The notes: generated by a model not told the origin, from the sequence alone. Positions 53,587 to 62,525 are shown, counted from the first letter of the stretch. The stretch is 64,000 nt of DNA from Albibacterium bauzanense (GCF_004339765.1 NZ_SMGO01000002.1:372001-436000); one strand, 5' to 3'. Translations and numbers: made by a program.

Positions 53587-55464
53587 TTAATTTTCTTTTT
53601 CTAATAAAGCGAACCAACGCTCTTCTTTTTGAGATAATTCTTTATTTAAAGTTTCAACCTCTTGTGCGATCTCTATTAATAAATTATGATCGCTTACTGT
53701 ATTCATTGTTTCCGACTTCTCTTGAATTTTTTCTTCAAGTTGAGGAATTTCTTTTTCGAGTGCCTTTAGCTCTTGTTTTTCTTTAAAGGTAATTACATTC
53801 TCTTGAACTTTTAATACAGGCTTCTCAATAATTATATCTTGTTTATTGTTTTTTGTAGTTCTTTCTTTTGCTTCCTTTTCTTCTAGTTCCTGTTCAATTT
53901 TATAATCAGAATAGTTTCCATTGTAAACTTTAAGTTCTGGCGAATCTGTAAATATGAATAGCTGATCAGTTAAACGGTCTAATAAATATCTATCATGTGA
54001 AACAAGAATTAGAACACCCGAATAGTTTTCTAAAAACTCCTCCAATACATTTAACGTATCAATATCCAGATCGTTTGAAGGCTCATCCAAAATTAAGAAA
54101 TTTGGATTGGTGATCAGAACGCGTAATAGCTGTAAGCGTTTTTTCTCACCACCACTTAATTTGCTTACAAATCCGAATTGCTTTTCTGGCGGAAATAAGA
54201 AATGAGTTAATAACTGAGAAGCACTGATGAGATCTCCATTAGCCATCTTAATGAATTCTGCAATGTTTTTTACGATATCAATTACGCGTTCATTTTCATT
54301 TAGTTTTAAACCGAGCTGACGATAATAGCCAAACACAGTAGTCTCACCTTTAACCACGGTTCCATGATCTGGTTCTAGAATACCTGTTATCAAATTTAAA
54401 AAAGTAGACTTCCCTGTCCCATTCTTTCCTGCTAAACCAATTCTGTCTCCCTTTTTGAACGTATATGAAAAATCATCAATGATAACGTGCTTGTTAAAGG
54501 ACTTGCTCAAGTTGTTTACTTCAAGGATCTTTCCTCCTTGTCTGGATATCTTAACGCTTAATTGAACAGACTCTTTTACGTTCTTATTTTGAGTTTTCTC
54601 TTCAAGGTCATAATAGGCGTCAATGCGTGATTTTGATTTTGTTCCCCTGGCTTGAGGTTGACGTCGCATCCATTCAAGCTCCTTTCTTAAAAGATTTTGA
54701 TTTCGCTCTAAAGCAATGGATTCACCAGCTTCACGTTCCTCCTTTATATTCAGGAAATTGTCGTATTTTCCTTTATAGGTATATATTTTTCCTTTATCCA
54801 GTTCTCTTATTTCTGTACATATGTTGTTCAGGAAATAGCGGTCATGGGTAACAAAAATGAGTGTTTTCTGTTTGGTAGTTAAAAGCTTTTCAAGCCACTC
54901 GATGGTTTCAATATCCAGGTGGTTGGTTGGCTCATCCAGTATATAAACGTCGGGTTCGTTAATTAATAGCTTAGCAAGGGCCAGCCGTTTTTGTTGTCCG
55001 CCAGATAAATCCTTTATTTCTTGATCTAGATTTTTTAACCCCAATCTGCTTAATACGGTCTTAATATGATATTCATATTCCCAAGCATTAGAAGCACTAA
55101 GTTTCTCCGTTACTTCTGCAAGTTTTTCTTCTTGAATAGGATCCATCTCAATTAATCTCTCGTATTCTTTTATTAGTTGCTGTTGTTCGTTGTCAACGCT
55201 AAATACAAAGTCATTAATGGTTGTTAAACCCTCGAATTTAGGATCTTGTTCTAAATAGCCTATGTTAATTCCTCTTTCAGAAACGACCTTTCCGAGACTT
55301 GGGGTTTCTATTCCGGCGAGTATTTTAAGAAGAGTTGATTTTCCAGTCCCATTGATTCCCACTAATGCCACCCGGTCTCCCTTTTGTATTCCAAAAGAAA
55401 GATCTTTAAATAACCAACGATCACTATAAATATGACCAAGCAGTTCTGTTGATAAAATACTCAC
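53587..55464 (-). CDS. ABC-F family ATPase (Uup-like)
   Basis: A 625-aa soluble protein with two ABC domains: Walker A GINGTGKST near 35-43 and GKNGTGKST near 345-353, signatures LSGGQQKRL near 153-161 and LSGGEKKRL near 435-443, and Walker B VYILDEPTN and FLILDEPSN. An interdomain linker (about 235-290) and a C-terminal coiled coil (about 555-620, rich in Glu/Lys) place it with Uup, which acts on ribosomes and DNA transposon excision in E. coli. It starts at GTG overlapping the preceding stop by 4 bp (GTGA). Confidence 0.93.
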   Translation of the reverse strand: MSILSTELLGHIYSDRWLFKDLSFGIQKGDRVALVGINGTGKSTLLKILAGIETPSLGKVVSERGINIGYLEQDPKFEGLTTINDFVFSVDNEQQQLIKEYERLIEMDPIQEEKLAEVTEKLSASNAWEYEYHIKTVLSRLGLKNLDQEIKDLSGGQQKRLALAKLLINEPDVYILDEPTNHLDIETIEWLEKLLTTKQKTLIFVTHDRYFLNNICTEIRELDKGKIYTYKGKYDNFLNIKEEREAGESIALERNQNLLRKELEWMRRQPQARGTKSKSRIDAYYDLEEKTQNKNVKESVQLSVKISRQGGKILEVNNLSKSFNKHVIIDDFSYTFKKGDRIGLAGKNGTGKSTFLNLITGILEPDHGTVVKGETTVFGYYRQLGLKLNENERVIDIVKNIAEFIKMANGDLISASQLLTHFLFPPEKQFGFVSKLSGGEKKRLQLLRVLITNPNFLILDEPSNDLDIDTLNVLEEFLENYSGVLILVSHDRYLLDRLTDQLFIFTDSPELKVYNGNYSDYKIEQELEEKEAKERTTKNNKQDIIIEKPVLKVQENVITFKEKQELKALEKEIPQLEEKIQEKSETMNTVSDHNLLIEIAQEVETLNKELSQKEERWFALLEKEN

Positions 55465-56111
55465 GTTAATTCTTTTATTATGTTTGATTGATAGATATGG
55501 ATCCCTTTTATCTCCTTTTTCGCCTGCGACAACATGGCTTTAGCAATATCGGTTGCAGCTATGCTTCGATATTTCTTCAGAGAGCCTATAAGTAAGGGGT
55601 TAATTATATTAAAAATAAGTGTACTTATTTTTTCTAACGGACGGCTCTCATTTCTTTTACCAATGATGAGCGAGGGTCTATAAAAATGAATACCTTGGAA
55701 AGGTAATTTAGAAATATCGGCTTCTATTTCACCTTTCATTTTTAAGTAAGTACTTGATGATGAGGTGTTTGCCCCTAATGATGATACAAGATGAATGTAC
55801 TTAGCCCCATTTTTAAGAGCTATTTTACTTCCCAACACAGGATAATCATGATCGATCTTATAATACTCTTTTTGATCGGGAGTCTTACTTTTTGTAGTTC
55901 CAAGGCATGAAAATAGAATATCTCCCTGCAAGCTATCTTGATTTTCTTCTAATTTTTCGAAAGTTGATATTATTTGAGTAAGTTTATTATTTGACAGGGA
56001 TAGTTTTTTTCTAACTATTATGGTGACTGAAGAAAAATAAGGATCATTTAAGGCCAATTTCAGCAACTCACTACCTATCAAACCACTTGCTCCAAAAATT
56101 AAGGCTCGCAT
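55461..56111 (-). CDS. NAD(P)-binding SDR-like protein (atypical epimerase)
   Basis: A 216-aa short-chain dehydrogenase/epimerase-like protein. The nucleotide motif IFGASGLIGSELL is at 4-16; the central FSCLGTTKSK near 68-77 and YIHLVSSLGANTSSSSTYLKMKGEIE near 104-129 retain Ser and the Y...K pair. The group is related to HTATIP2/YtfG-type oxidoreductases, often acting as complex I assembly-like or detoxification proteins; a specific function is not assigned. The stop overlaps the GTG of the ABC-F gene. Confidence 0.85.
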   Translation of the reverse strand: MRALIFGASGLIGSELLKLALNDPYFSSVTIIVRKKLSLSNNKLTQIISTFEKLEENQDSLQGDILFSCLGTTKSKTPDQKEYYKIDHDYPVLGSKIALKNGAKYIHLVSSLGANTSSSSTYLKMKGEIEADISKLPFQGIHFYRPSLIIGKRNESRPLEKISTLIFNIINPLLIGSLKKYRSIAATDIAKAMLSQAKKEIKGIHIYQSNIIKELT

Positions 56112-56130
56112 ATTTTAATTATTAACGATG

Positions 56131-56138
56131 CAAAAATA
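56131..56138 (-). promoter_or_regulatory. -7 box of the SDR/ABC-F operon
   Basis: The minus strand reads TATTTTTG, an exact TAnnTTTG match 19 nt upstream of the SDR gene ATG. Confidence 0.5.
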
Positions 56139-56198
56139 CACATTTCCATCGGAGGCATGATAATTGGATGTAAATCGTTTTAAAAAACACGAAATATT

Positions 56199-57998
56199 AT
56201 GATGAATAGTAAAACCTATGAGACTGGGATTATTGGGAATTGTGCCTTTATGGCTCATGTAAAAAGGGATACTAATATCTCATGGCTTTGTTGGCCACGT
56301 TTTGATAGCTCGTTTGTATTTGGAAGTTTATTGGATGACGTGAAGGGAGGTGAATTCTCTATTTTGCCCATTTCTAAAGAGCATACATCAAAACAGTATT
56401 ATATTGAGAATACGAATGTTTTACGTACTGAAATAACGAGTGAGGATGGAACGTATCGTGTAACAGATTTTGCTCCTCGATTCAGTCAGTATGACCGTTA
56501 TTTTAAACCTTTAATGCTTGTTCGGAAGATTGAACCAATTGATAAGAATCCAAAGATTAAAGTTCGTTGCAAACCTGTTTATGATTATGGAAGATTGGAA
56601 TTAGATAGCTATCAAGGGAGTAATCATTTGGTCTTTCAGGGCGGACCAGAACCTATTCGATTAACGACAAATATTCCTTTAAGTAATTTGACTGAAGAGC
56701 GGTCTTTTGTACTTACAGAAGCTAAGTATATTTTTCTTACCTACGGTAGTCCGTTAGAAGCTCCTATTGTTAGTACTGCAGAACATTTTTTGAGAGAGAC
56801 AATTAACTATTGGCGTATATGGATCAAGCACTCCACGATCGCTCCGGTTTATCAGGAAGCAGTGATTCGTTCTGCGTTGGCTTTAAAAATTCATCAATTT
56901 GAAGATACAGGTGCAATCATCGCAGCAGGTACAACCAGTCTTCCCGAATCTGAAGGAAGCGGAAGAAATTGGGACTATCGTTATTGCTGGCTTCGTGATA
57001 GCTTTTATGTTTTAACAGCATTGAACCACATTGGCCAGTTTGAAGAAATGGAAGGCTATGCTAATTATATCGCAAATATATCTTTTGAAGCTAAAGGAAG
57101 GTTTCAGCCATTATATGGAATTACGGGTAAAAGAGAATTGACAGAGGAAATTCTGGATCATTTAGCAGGTTATCGGGGTAATCAACCTATTCGTATTGGT
57201 AATCAAGCTTATGAACACATTCAAAATGATGTATATGGACAGGCCTTGATATCTTTACTTCCTCTTTATACTGACCATCGTTTTGTTTTTAGAGAAAGAA
57301 CAGATTCAAGCCAGTGGGTTTCGTTTTTATTAAACAAGATTGAGCAGACTATTGATGAAAAGGATGCAGGTATTTGGGAGTTTAGAAATTTCGCAAATCG
57401 ACATAGCTATAGCAATTTATTCCAGTGGGCCGGTAGTAATGCTGCATTAAAGATCGGTATTGCGATTGAGGATACTCAAATACAGGAACGGGCACAAAGG
57501 TTGATTGACCGAGCTATAGAGCATATTGAGAAATGCTATGATCCTGAGCGTAAAGTTTATACCCATGCGGTTGATAGCCCTCATTTAGATGCAAGTACCC
57601 TTCAGCTTATATTGATGAATTATTTAGACCCTGCTTCTGAGCGGGCAAGAGATCATTTGATTGCTTTGGAAAAGGAATTAAAAACTCCTGAAGGATTGTT
57701 CTACCGTTACTTGCATTCTGATGATTTTGGCAAACCAAAGACCACTTTTCTGATCTGCGCATTTTGGTATGTTGAGGCTTTAGCAAGTGTAGGAAGAATT
57801 GAGGAGGCACAGGAGACTTTTGAAAAGTTATTAAGTTACGGTAATCATTTAATGTTATTTAGTGAAGATATTGATGAAAACGATGGCAGTCAATGGGGAA
57901 ATTTTCCACAAGCTTACAGCCATGTCGGTTTAATGAATGCTGCTTATAGAATCTCTCAAAAGTTAGATAAGCCATCCTTCTTAACGAAACAAGAATAG
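56199..57998 (+). CDS. Glycoside hydrolase family 15 (trehalase/glucoamylase-like)
   Basis: A 599-aa protein: an N-terminal beta-sandwich (about 1-190, beginning GIIGNCAFMAHV) and an (alpha/alpha)6 barrel (about 210-585). The barrel has SEGSGRNWDYRYCWLRDSFY near 250-270 with the general-acid region and a second conserved stretch near 540-570 (DGSQWGNFPQAYSHVGL) that ends in the catalytic-base area. Bacterial GH15 members with this layout include trehalases. Being tail to tail with the trehalose-synthesis fusion supports trehalose as substrate, but isomalto- or glucosylglycerol remain possible. Two ATGs stand in tandem at the start. Confidence 0.88.
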   Translation: MMNSKTYETGIIGNCAFMAHVKRDTNISWLCWPRFDSSFVFGSLLDDVKGGEFSILPISKEHTSKQYYIENTNVLRTEITSEDGTYRVTDFAPRFSQYDRYFKPLMLVRKIEPIDKNPKIKVRCKPVYDYGRLELDSYQGSNHLVFQGGPEPIRLTTNIPLSNLTEERSFVLTEAKYIFLTYGSPLEAPIVSTAEHFLRETINYWRIWIKHSTIAPVYQEAVIRSALALKIHQFEDTGAIIAAGTTSLPESEGSGRNWDYRYCWLRDSFYVLTALNHIGQFEEMEGYANYIANISFEAKGRFQPLYGITGKRELTEEILDHLAGYRGNQPIRIGNQAYEHIQNDVYGQALISLLPLYTDHRFVFRERTDSSQWVSFLLNKIEQTIDEKDAGIWEFRNFANRHSYSNLFQWAGSNAALKIGIAIEDTQIQERAQRLIDRAIEHIEKCYDPERKVYTHAVDSPHLDASTLQLILMNYLDPASERARDHLIALEKELKTPEGLFYRYLHSDDFGKPKTTFLICAFWYVEALASVGRIEEAQETFEKLLSYGNHLMLFSEDIDENDGSQWGNFPQAYSHVGLMNAAYRISQKLDKPSFLTKQE

Positions 57999-58015
57999 TT
58001 AAGATGTGTAATTTT

Positions 58016-60190
58016 TTAGGGTTGTAATAAATATTGCAGAAGATTGCGCACCTCGTGAAAGTCTTCTAAGAAGTAACGAGCTGCTGATATATGGTTGCCT
58101 ACCTTTATGCTAAAAGCATTTTCAGGTAAGGCTTTAAAGATATCCTCGTCAGTATAATCATCTCCTATGGCTAATATAAAATCATAATCTGATTTGTTTA
58201 TTATGCTTGAAGTAGCTTTTCCTTTATTTACTTCTGAGTTCTTTACTTCAACAACTTTGTCTCCGTTTAAGAGTTGAAGACCATGAGTGGCTGTAATATA
58301 ACGTAAATTGTCCATTAGTTCATTTGCTCTCAGGGATCCCAGTCCTTTTTGAACTTTTCGATAATGCCAGACCAGTGAATAGCTTTTTTCTTCGACAAAT
58401 GCTCCAGGCGTTCGATCGCAAAATGCATCCATTAATAGATGGACCTCTTCTTTCCAGGACATCGATAAATCTGCCTTTTGTTTCCAGGGGCTTCCGGCCT
58501 TTTTTCTCCAGGCGCCATGTTCTGCAATCAGATCCAGCGCTTTATGACCAAACCATTTTTCCAGTGTCTCGTATTTTCTGCCACTAATTAATGCAGTATG
58601 GTTTCTTTTATCAAAAGTAAAACGATCAAGCAAATCGTAAAGATCATCATCTGGTGAGGCTAAGTCGATTTGGGTCTTAAACCCTACGAGAGTTCCATCA
58701 TAATCTAAGAGTATTAACCTGTTTTTGGATGCGTTGAATTTTTCTTTAATCTGGTCTCTAATAGAGTCTTTAACCCTACCGGCTTTCATAGATAATTGCG
58801 TGCTTTTAATATCTTTTAACCGCTGCATATATATTTTAACCCAGTGGTAGATATTATATTTGAAAACCATTTGGCGCATGGCAATCATCCTCTCTCTCAT
58901 TTCCTCTTCAGGCATATTTAAAGCCTCTATCAAAGCATTTTTAACCTTATGAATATTGTTTGGATTAACAATAATGGCATCTATGAGCTCTTTTGATGCA
59001 CCAGCCATTTCACTAAGAATAAGTACGCCGGTATTGTCGTTTCGACTTGCAACATACTCTTTGCAGACTAAGTTCATTCCATCGCGCATAGGAGTAATTA
59101 AACATACGTCTGCGATATTGTATAGAGCAGAAAGGAATTCAACAGGATAACTTTGGTAAAAGTAGGCTATAGGATACCATTCAAGTTTTCTATAATGCGA
59201 ATTGATATTTCCTACAATACGATCTATTTCATTTTTAAGACGCTGGTACTCTGCTACATTATCACGAGAGGGCACAACAATCATAAATAGAACCACTTTT
59301 TCGTGGTAGTCGGGATTCTCTTGTAAAAATAGCTCGAAAGCTTCAAGACGTTGAATAATCCCTTTGCTGTAATCTAAGCGGTCAATAGAAAGGAATATTT
59401 TTTGATTCTTGTAATGTTCTTTTAGGCTCTTAATATGTTCTATAACAGTCTCATCATTTGATAGGTCTGAAAACTTTTGAGCATCAATACCCATTGGGAA
59501 AGGCTCAACGCCAATTGCCCGGTCTCCCGATCGAATCATATTTCCATCAACATGAAGATCTAAAAGATGGGTTGCTGCGCTAATAAAGTGTCGAACATCA
59601 TCGAATGTATGGAACCCAATAAGATCTGCACCTAGCATGCCTCTTAGTAGTTCCTTTCTCCAGGGAATTAATCGGAAAAGTTCTTGAGAGGGAAAGGGAA
59701 TATGCTGAAAGAATGCAATAGATATATCAGGAAATTGCTTCCGTATAATTCCTGGGAGAAGTAATAGTTGGTAATCGTGTATCCATAAAGTATCTCCTGG
59801 CTCTAAATAGGATAAGATTACAGTAGCAAATTTCTCATTAACCTCTTTATAGGATTCCCAATTATCTGGATCGAAGCGAGCATAGGTGGAAATATAATGG
59901 AATACAGGCCATAATATTTCATTTGAAAAGCCTTCGTAATAATGTTTTATGTCGTTTTCTTCAAGAAAAACAGGAATGAGATTTAAATCTTTAAGTTTTT
60001 CAGTAACGTCTTTTTCCTCTTCTTCTCCAATGATCATTCCCGGCCAGCCGATCCATATATTATTGTTCTCTTTATAAATAGAACCTAATCCTGTAGCCAA
60101 GCCCCCTTCGCTTGAATTAAAAAGTAATTCATTATTTTCTTGTGTAATTTTTACTGGTAGACGGTTAGAAACTATGATTGTTTTGCCCAA
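58016..60190 (-). CDS. otsA-otsB: Bifunctional trehalose-6-phosphate synthase / trehalose phosphatase
   Basis: A 724-aa fusion. Residues 1 to about 470 are a GT20 synthase, with the glucose-6-phosphate and UDP-glucose site residues in WIGWPGMIIG near 47, IHDYQLLLLPG near 135-145, FFQHIPFPSQELFRLIPWR near 160-178 and DRLDYSKGI near 270. From about 480 a HAD phosphatase follows with LLDYDGTLVGF near 497 (nucleophile Asp) and AIGDDYTDEDIF near 680. Trehalose made this way protects against osmotic and drying stress. Start is TTG at 60190. It converges on GH15. Confidence 0.95.
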   Translation of the reverse strand: MGKTIIVSNRLPVKITQENNELLFNSSEGGLATGLGSIYKENNNIWIGWPGMIIGEEEEKDVTEKLKDLNLIPVFLEENDIKHYYEGFSNEILWPVFHYISTYARFDPDNWESYKEVNEKFATVILSYLEPGDTLWIHDYQLLLLPGIIRKQFPDISIAFFQHIPFPSQELFRLIPWRKELLRGMLGADLIGFHTFDDVRHFISAATHLLDLHVDGNMIRSGDRAIGVEPFPMGIDAQKFSDLSNDETVIEHIKSLKEHYKNQKIFLSIDRLDYSKGIIQRLEAFELFLQENPDYHEKVVLFMIVVPSRDNVAEYQRLKNEIDRIVGNINSHYRKLEWYPIAYFYQSYPVEFLSALYNIADVCLITPMRDGMNLVCKEYVASRNDNTGVLILSEMAGASKELIDAIIVNPNNIHKVKNALIEALNMPEEEMRERMIAMRQMVFKYNIYHWVKIYMQRLKDIKSTQLSMKAGRVKDSIRDQIKEKFNASKNRLILLDYDGTLVGFKTQIDLASPDDDLYDLLDRFTFDKRNHTALISGRKYETLEKWFGHKALDLIAEHGAWRKKAGSPWKQKADLSMSWKEEVHLLMDAFCDRTPGAFVEEKSYSLVWHYRKVQKGLGSLRANELMDNLRYITATHGLQLLNGDKVVEVKNSEVNKGKATSSIINKSDYDFILAIGDDYTDEDIFKALPENAFSIKVGNHISAARYFLEDFHEVRNLLQYLLQP

Positions 60191-60269
60191 TTTTATTGTG
60201 TTTTATTTACTAATAAGACATAATATACATTAAAATGTTTGGAATTGGAGAAAATTCTTGAAGATACCT

Positions 60270-60277
60270 TACTTTTG
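60270..60277 (+). promoter_or_regulatory. -7 box just before a 53-codon ORF
   Basis: TACTTTTG is an exact TAnnTTTG match, with TTG 22 nt upstream (60245-60247) as a possible -33. Its end is 4 nt before the ATG at 60282. Confidence 0.5.
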
Positions 60278-60281
60278 TAAG

Positions 60282-60443
60282 ATGCGGGTAATTCTGATTT
60301 TTACATTCGTTTTTTTAATTGGAATCATGCTTTTCTTTCGATATTATGAGAAAGCACCAAGAAGTTTTAAAAATTGGTTGGGAAGGTTAATAGGCATATT
60401 AGCGATTTTGGGGTGGATTTATTTGCTGATTAAAATAAGATGA
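60282..60443 (+). CDS. Small membrane protein of unknown function
   Basis: A 53-codon ORF (ATG 60282; an in-frame TTG at 60258 would add eight residues and lies before the promoter box). It has two hydrophobic stretches (about residues 3-15 and 38-49) around a basic centre (YYEKAPRSFKNWLGR), so it could be a hairpin-like membrane microprotein. It lies between otsAB and rpsP. Coding status is supported by the box geometry and a clean composition only. Confidence 0.5.
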   Translation: MRVILIFTFVFLIGIMLFFRYYEKAPRSFKNWLGRLIGILAILGWIYLLIKIR

Positions 60444-60496
60444 TTGTGAGGAAGATATAATTATTTAAATCATTATATCTTTATATAAATATTATC

Positions 60497-60504
60497 TATC
60501 TTTG
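60497..60504 (+). promoter_or_regulatory. -7 box of the rpsP operon
   Basis: TATCTTTG is an exact TAnnTTTG match followed by CAGCC, as commonly seen at strong ribosomal and tRNA promoters in this phylum. It gives a leader of about 50 nt before the rpsP ATG. Confidence 0.65.
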
Positions 60505-60558
60505 CAGCCCCGCAGCATGTTGTTCCGGGAGATATGTTGAATACATAAATTAATTATC

Positions 60559-61104
60559 ATGGCAACTAAAATCAGATTGCAAAGATTCGGTAAGAAAGGT
60601 AAGCCTTTTTACCATGTAGTAGTAGCAGATTCTCGTGCACCTAGAGACGGGAAATTTATTGAACGTTTAGGTTCTTATAATCCAAATACTAATCCAGCTA
60701 CAATTTTATTAGATTTTGATAAAACTTTAGATTGGATGAATAAAGGAGCTCAGCCTACTGACACAGCTCGCGCTATTCTTTCTTATAAAGGAATTCTATA
60801 TAAGAAACATTTACAAGGTGGTGTTAAAAAAGGTGCTTTCGATGAAGCAGTTGCAGAAGCACGTTTCGAAGAATGGTTGAAAGGAAAAGAGAGCAAAATC
60901 TCAGATAAGAAAGAAACTTTAGCCTCTAATAGTGCTGAAAGCAAGAAAGCTGCTTTGGTTGCAGAAGCTAAAAAGAAAGAAGAGATAGCTGCAGCAATTG
61001 TTGCTAAAAATACTCCTCCTGCTGACGAAGTAGCTGAAGAAGCAGAAGAAGCTCCAGTTGATTCAGAATCTTCAGAAGAAGAAACTCCTGCTGAAGAAGC
61101 ATAA
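60559..61104 (+). CDS. rpsP: 30S ribosomal protein S16 (bS16) with long acidic tail
   Basis: The conserved S16 domain occupies about residues 1-85 ([38 protein letters not shown] start, then YNPNTNP). The remaining hundred residues are an Ala/Glu/Lys-rich tail, predicted disordered or helical, ending in repeated EEA/EE blocks. Typical S16 is 80-90 aa, so this 181-aa form doubles it; similar extensions are common in Bacteroidota. It leads the rpsP-rimM-trmD group, with a terminator-like hairpin before rimM. Confidence 0.97.
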   Translation: MATKIRLQRFGKKGKPFYHVVVADSRAPRDGKFIERLGSYNPNTNPATILLDFDKTLDWMNKGAQPTDTARAILSYKGILYKKHLQGGVKKGAFDEAVAEARFEEWLKGKESKISDKKETLASNSAESKKAALVAEAKKKEEIAAAIVAKNTPPADEVAEEAEEAPVDSESSEEETPAEEA

Positions 61105-61123
61105 ATTTCTTTTATACTTATAG

Positions 61124-61166
61124 AATGTCATTTCAAGAGAGTTTTCTTTAGAAATGACATTTTTTG
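61124..61166 (+). terminator. Terminator-like hairpin between rpsP and rimM
   Basis: An 11-bp perfect stem (61124-61134 with 61151-61161, arm AATGTCATTTC) is extended inward by AAGA/TCTT and is followed by a T-run. It is located 20 bp after the rpsP stop and 11 bp before the rimM ATG. It should reduce rimM and trmD expression relative to S16. Confidence 0.78.
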
Positions 61167-61176
61167 TTAATACGCT

Positions 61177-61707
61177 ATGGATTATAATGAAAGCTTCAAA
61201 ATAGGTTATATTACCAAAACTCGCGGATTAAAAGGAGAGATTCAGTTATTCTTTGAATTTAAAGACCCTGACCTGCTTGATTTAGATCTGATTTTTATTG
61301 AAATAAATCGTCAGTTGGTGCCCTTCTTTGTTTCATCATATAAGCTGCAATCAAATAATACCGGATATTTTTTCTTAGAAGACATTGATCATATCGATAA
61401 AGCTCAAGAGCTGCTTCGAAAAAGTGTTTTTCTCCCTAATACTAAAATGCCTGAGAGAGAAGAAGGAGAGTTTTTGATTGAAGATTTGAAGGGTTTCAAT
61501 GTTTTTGATAGTAATTACGGCGAGTTGGGTGTTATTCTCGAAATCAATGAATACCCTCAACAATTTGTAGCTACTGTTTCGTATCAATCTCAGGAGGTTT
61601 TATTTCCATTGAGCGATGATTTCATTGAAGAAATTGATGAAGAAAAGAAAGAGCTTCATATTAATTTACCCGATGGCTTGTTAGATGTATATTTGAATCA
61701 GTCTTAA
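61177..61707 (+). CDS. rimM: Ribosome maturation factor RimM
   Basis: Binds S19 and the 30S head during 16S processing. The 176-aa protein has the N-terminal RimM barrel, with IGYITKTRGLKGEIQLFFE at 9-27, and a C-terminal PRC-barrel starting about residue 100 (FLIEDLKGFNVFD). It ends ELHINLPDGLLDVYLN. Length is normal. It lies 19 bp ahead of trmD. Confidence 0.94.
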   Translation: MDYNESFKIGYITKTRGLKGEIQLFFEFKDPDLLDLDLIFIEINRQLVPFFVSSYKLQSNNTGYFFLEDIDHIDKAQELLRKSVFLPNTKMPEREEGEFLIEDLKGFNVFDSNYGELGVILEINEYPQQFVATVSYQSQEVLFPLSDDFIEEIDEEKKELHINLPDGLLDVYLNQS

Positions 61708-61726
61708 TTTGTAATCTTAATTTGCG

Positions 61727-62404
61727 ATGCGTTTTGATATCATAACGGTATTACCTGGTTTACTCGAAAGCCCTTTTGGACATTCGATTCTACAGCGTGC
61801 GCAGAAAAAAGGTTTGGTTGAGATTGTGGTGCATAATTTAAGAGACTATGCAGAAAATAAGCAGAAAAGTGTAGATGACTACCCTTACGGTGGCGGCGGA
61901 GGAATGGTAATGTCTATACAACCATTTGCAAGTTGCATTGAGAAGTTGAAAGCTGAGCGTGATTACGATGAGGTTATATTTATGACCCCTGATGGGATTA
62001 CGCTGAATCAGAGCGCAGCTAATGAACTTTCTATCCGTAAGAACATCATTATCTTATGCGGTCATTATAAGGGGATAGATCAGCGGATCCGGGATATTTA
62101 TGTAACAAGGGAAATATCCATTGGTGACTATGTTTTATCCGGAGGAGAGCTTCCTGCTGCTATTCTGGTAGATGCTGTTGTTAGATTGATCCCTGGCGTA
62201 TTATCAGATGAAACATCTGCTCTGTCTGATTCCTTTCAGGGAGATCTTTTAGATGCGCCGATTTATACTCGTCCGGCAAATTGGAATGGCCACATGGTTC
62301 CTGAAGTTCTATTGAGTGGGAATCAATCGGTCATTGAAAATTGGCGCTATGAGGAGGCTTTACAGAGAACGAGAGACAGGCGTCCTGATTTACTGGACAA
62401 TTAA
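61727..62404 (+). CDS. trmD: tRNA (guanine-N1-)-methyltransferase TrmD
   Basis: Makes m1G37 next to the anticodon, preventing frameshifts. The 225-aa protein shows the trefoil-knot SPOUT core: [10 protein letters not shown] near 53-62, [12 protein letters not shown] near 109-120 and [29 protein letters not shown] near 130-158. The catalytic Asp of the second region and the knot residues are conserved. It is the third gene of the S16 group. Confidence 0.97.
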   Translation: MRFDIITVLPGLLESPFGHSILQRAQKKGLVEIVVHNLRDYAENKQKSVDDYPYGGGGGMVMSIQPFASCIEKLKAERDYDEVIFMTPDGITLNQSAANELSIRKNIIILCGHYKGIDQRIRDIYVTREISIGDYVLSGGELPAAILVDAVVRLIPGVLSDETSALSDSFQGDLLDAPIYTRPANWNGHMVPEVLLSGNQSVIENWRYEEALQRTRDRRPDLLDN

Positions 62405-62470
62405 TTTTGTGAAAGATGAGATTGTTAAATATATTTTAAAATAAGCATTTAAAATCTCGAAAAAAATAAC

Positions 62471-62506
62471 TAATATTGCAATCCGATTTTTACGGGTTAA
62501 AAATCG
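62471..62506 (+). promoter_or_regulatory. rplS promoter and leader hairpin
   Basis: TAATATTG (62471-62478, one mismatch to TAnnTTTG) would start transcription near 62482. The first transcribed bases fold into a 9-bp stem (62484-62492 with 62498-62506, arm CGATTTTTA, loop CGGGT). The hairpin sits 19 nt before the rplS ATG, a position suited to autoregulation by L19 itself. Confidence 0.45.
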
Positions 62507-62525
62507 TCATTAATTACTTACAATC

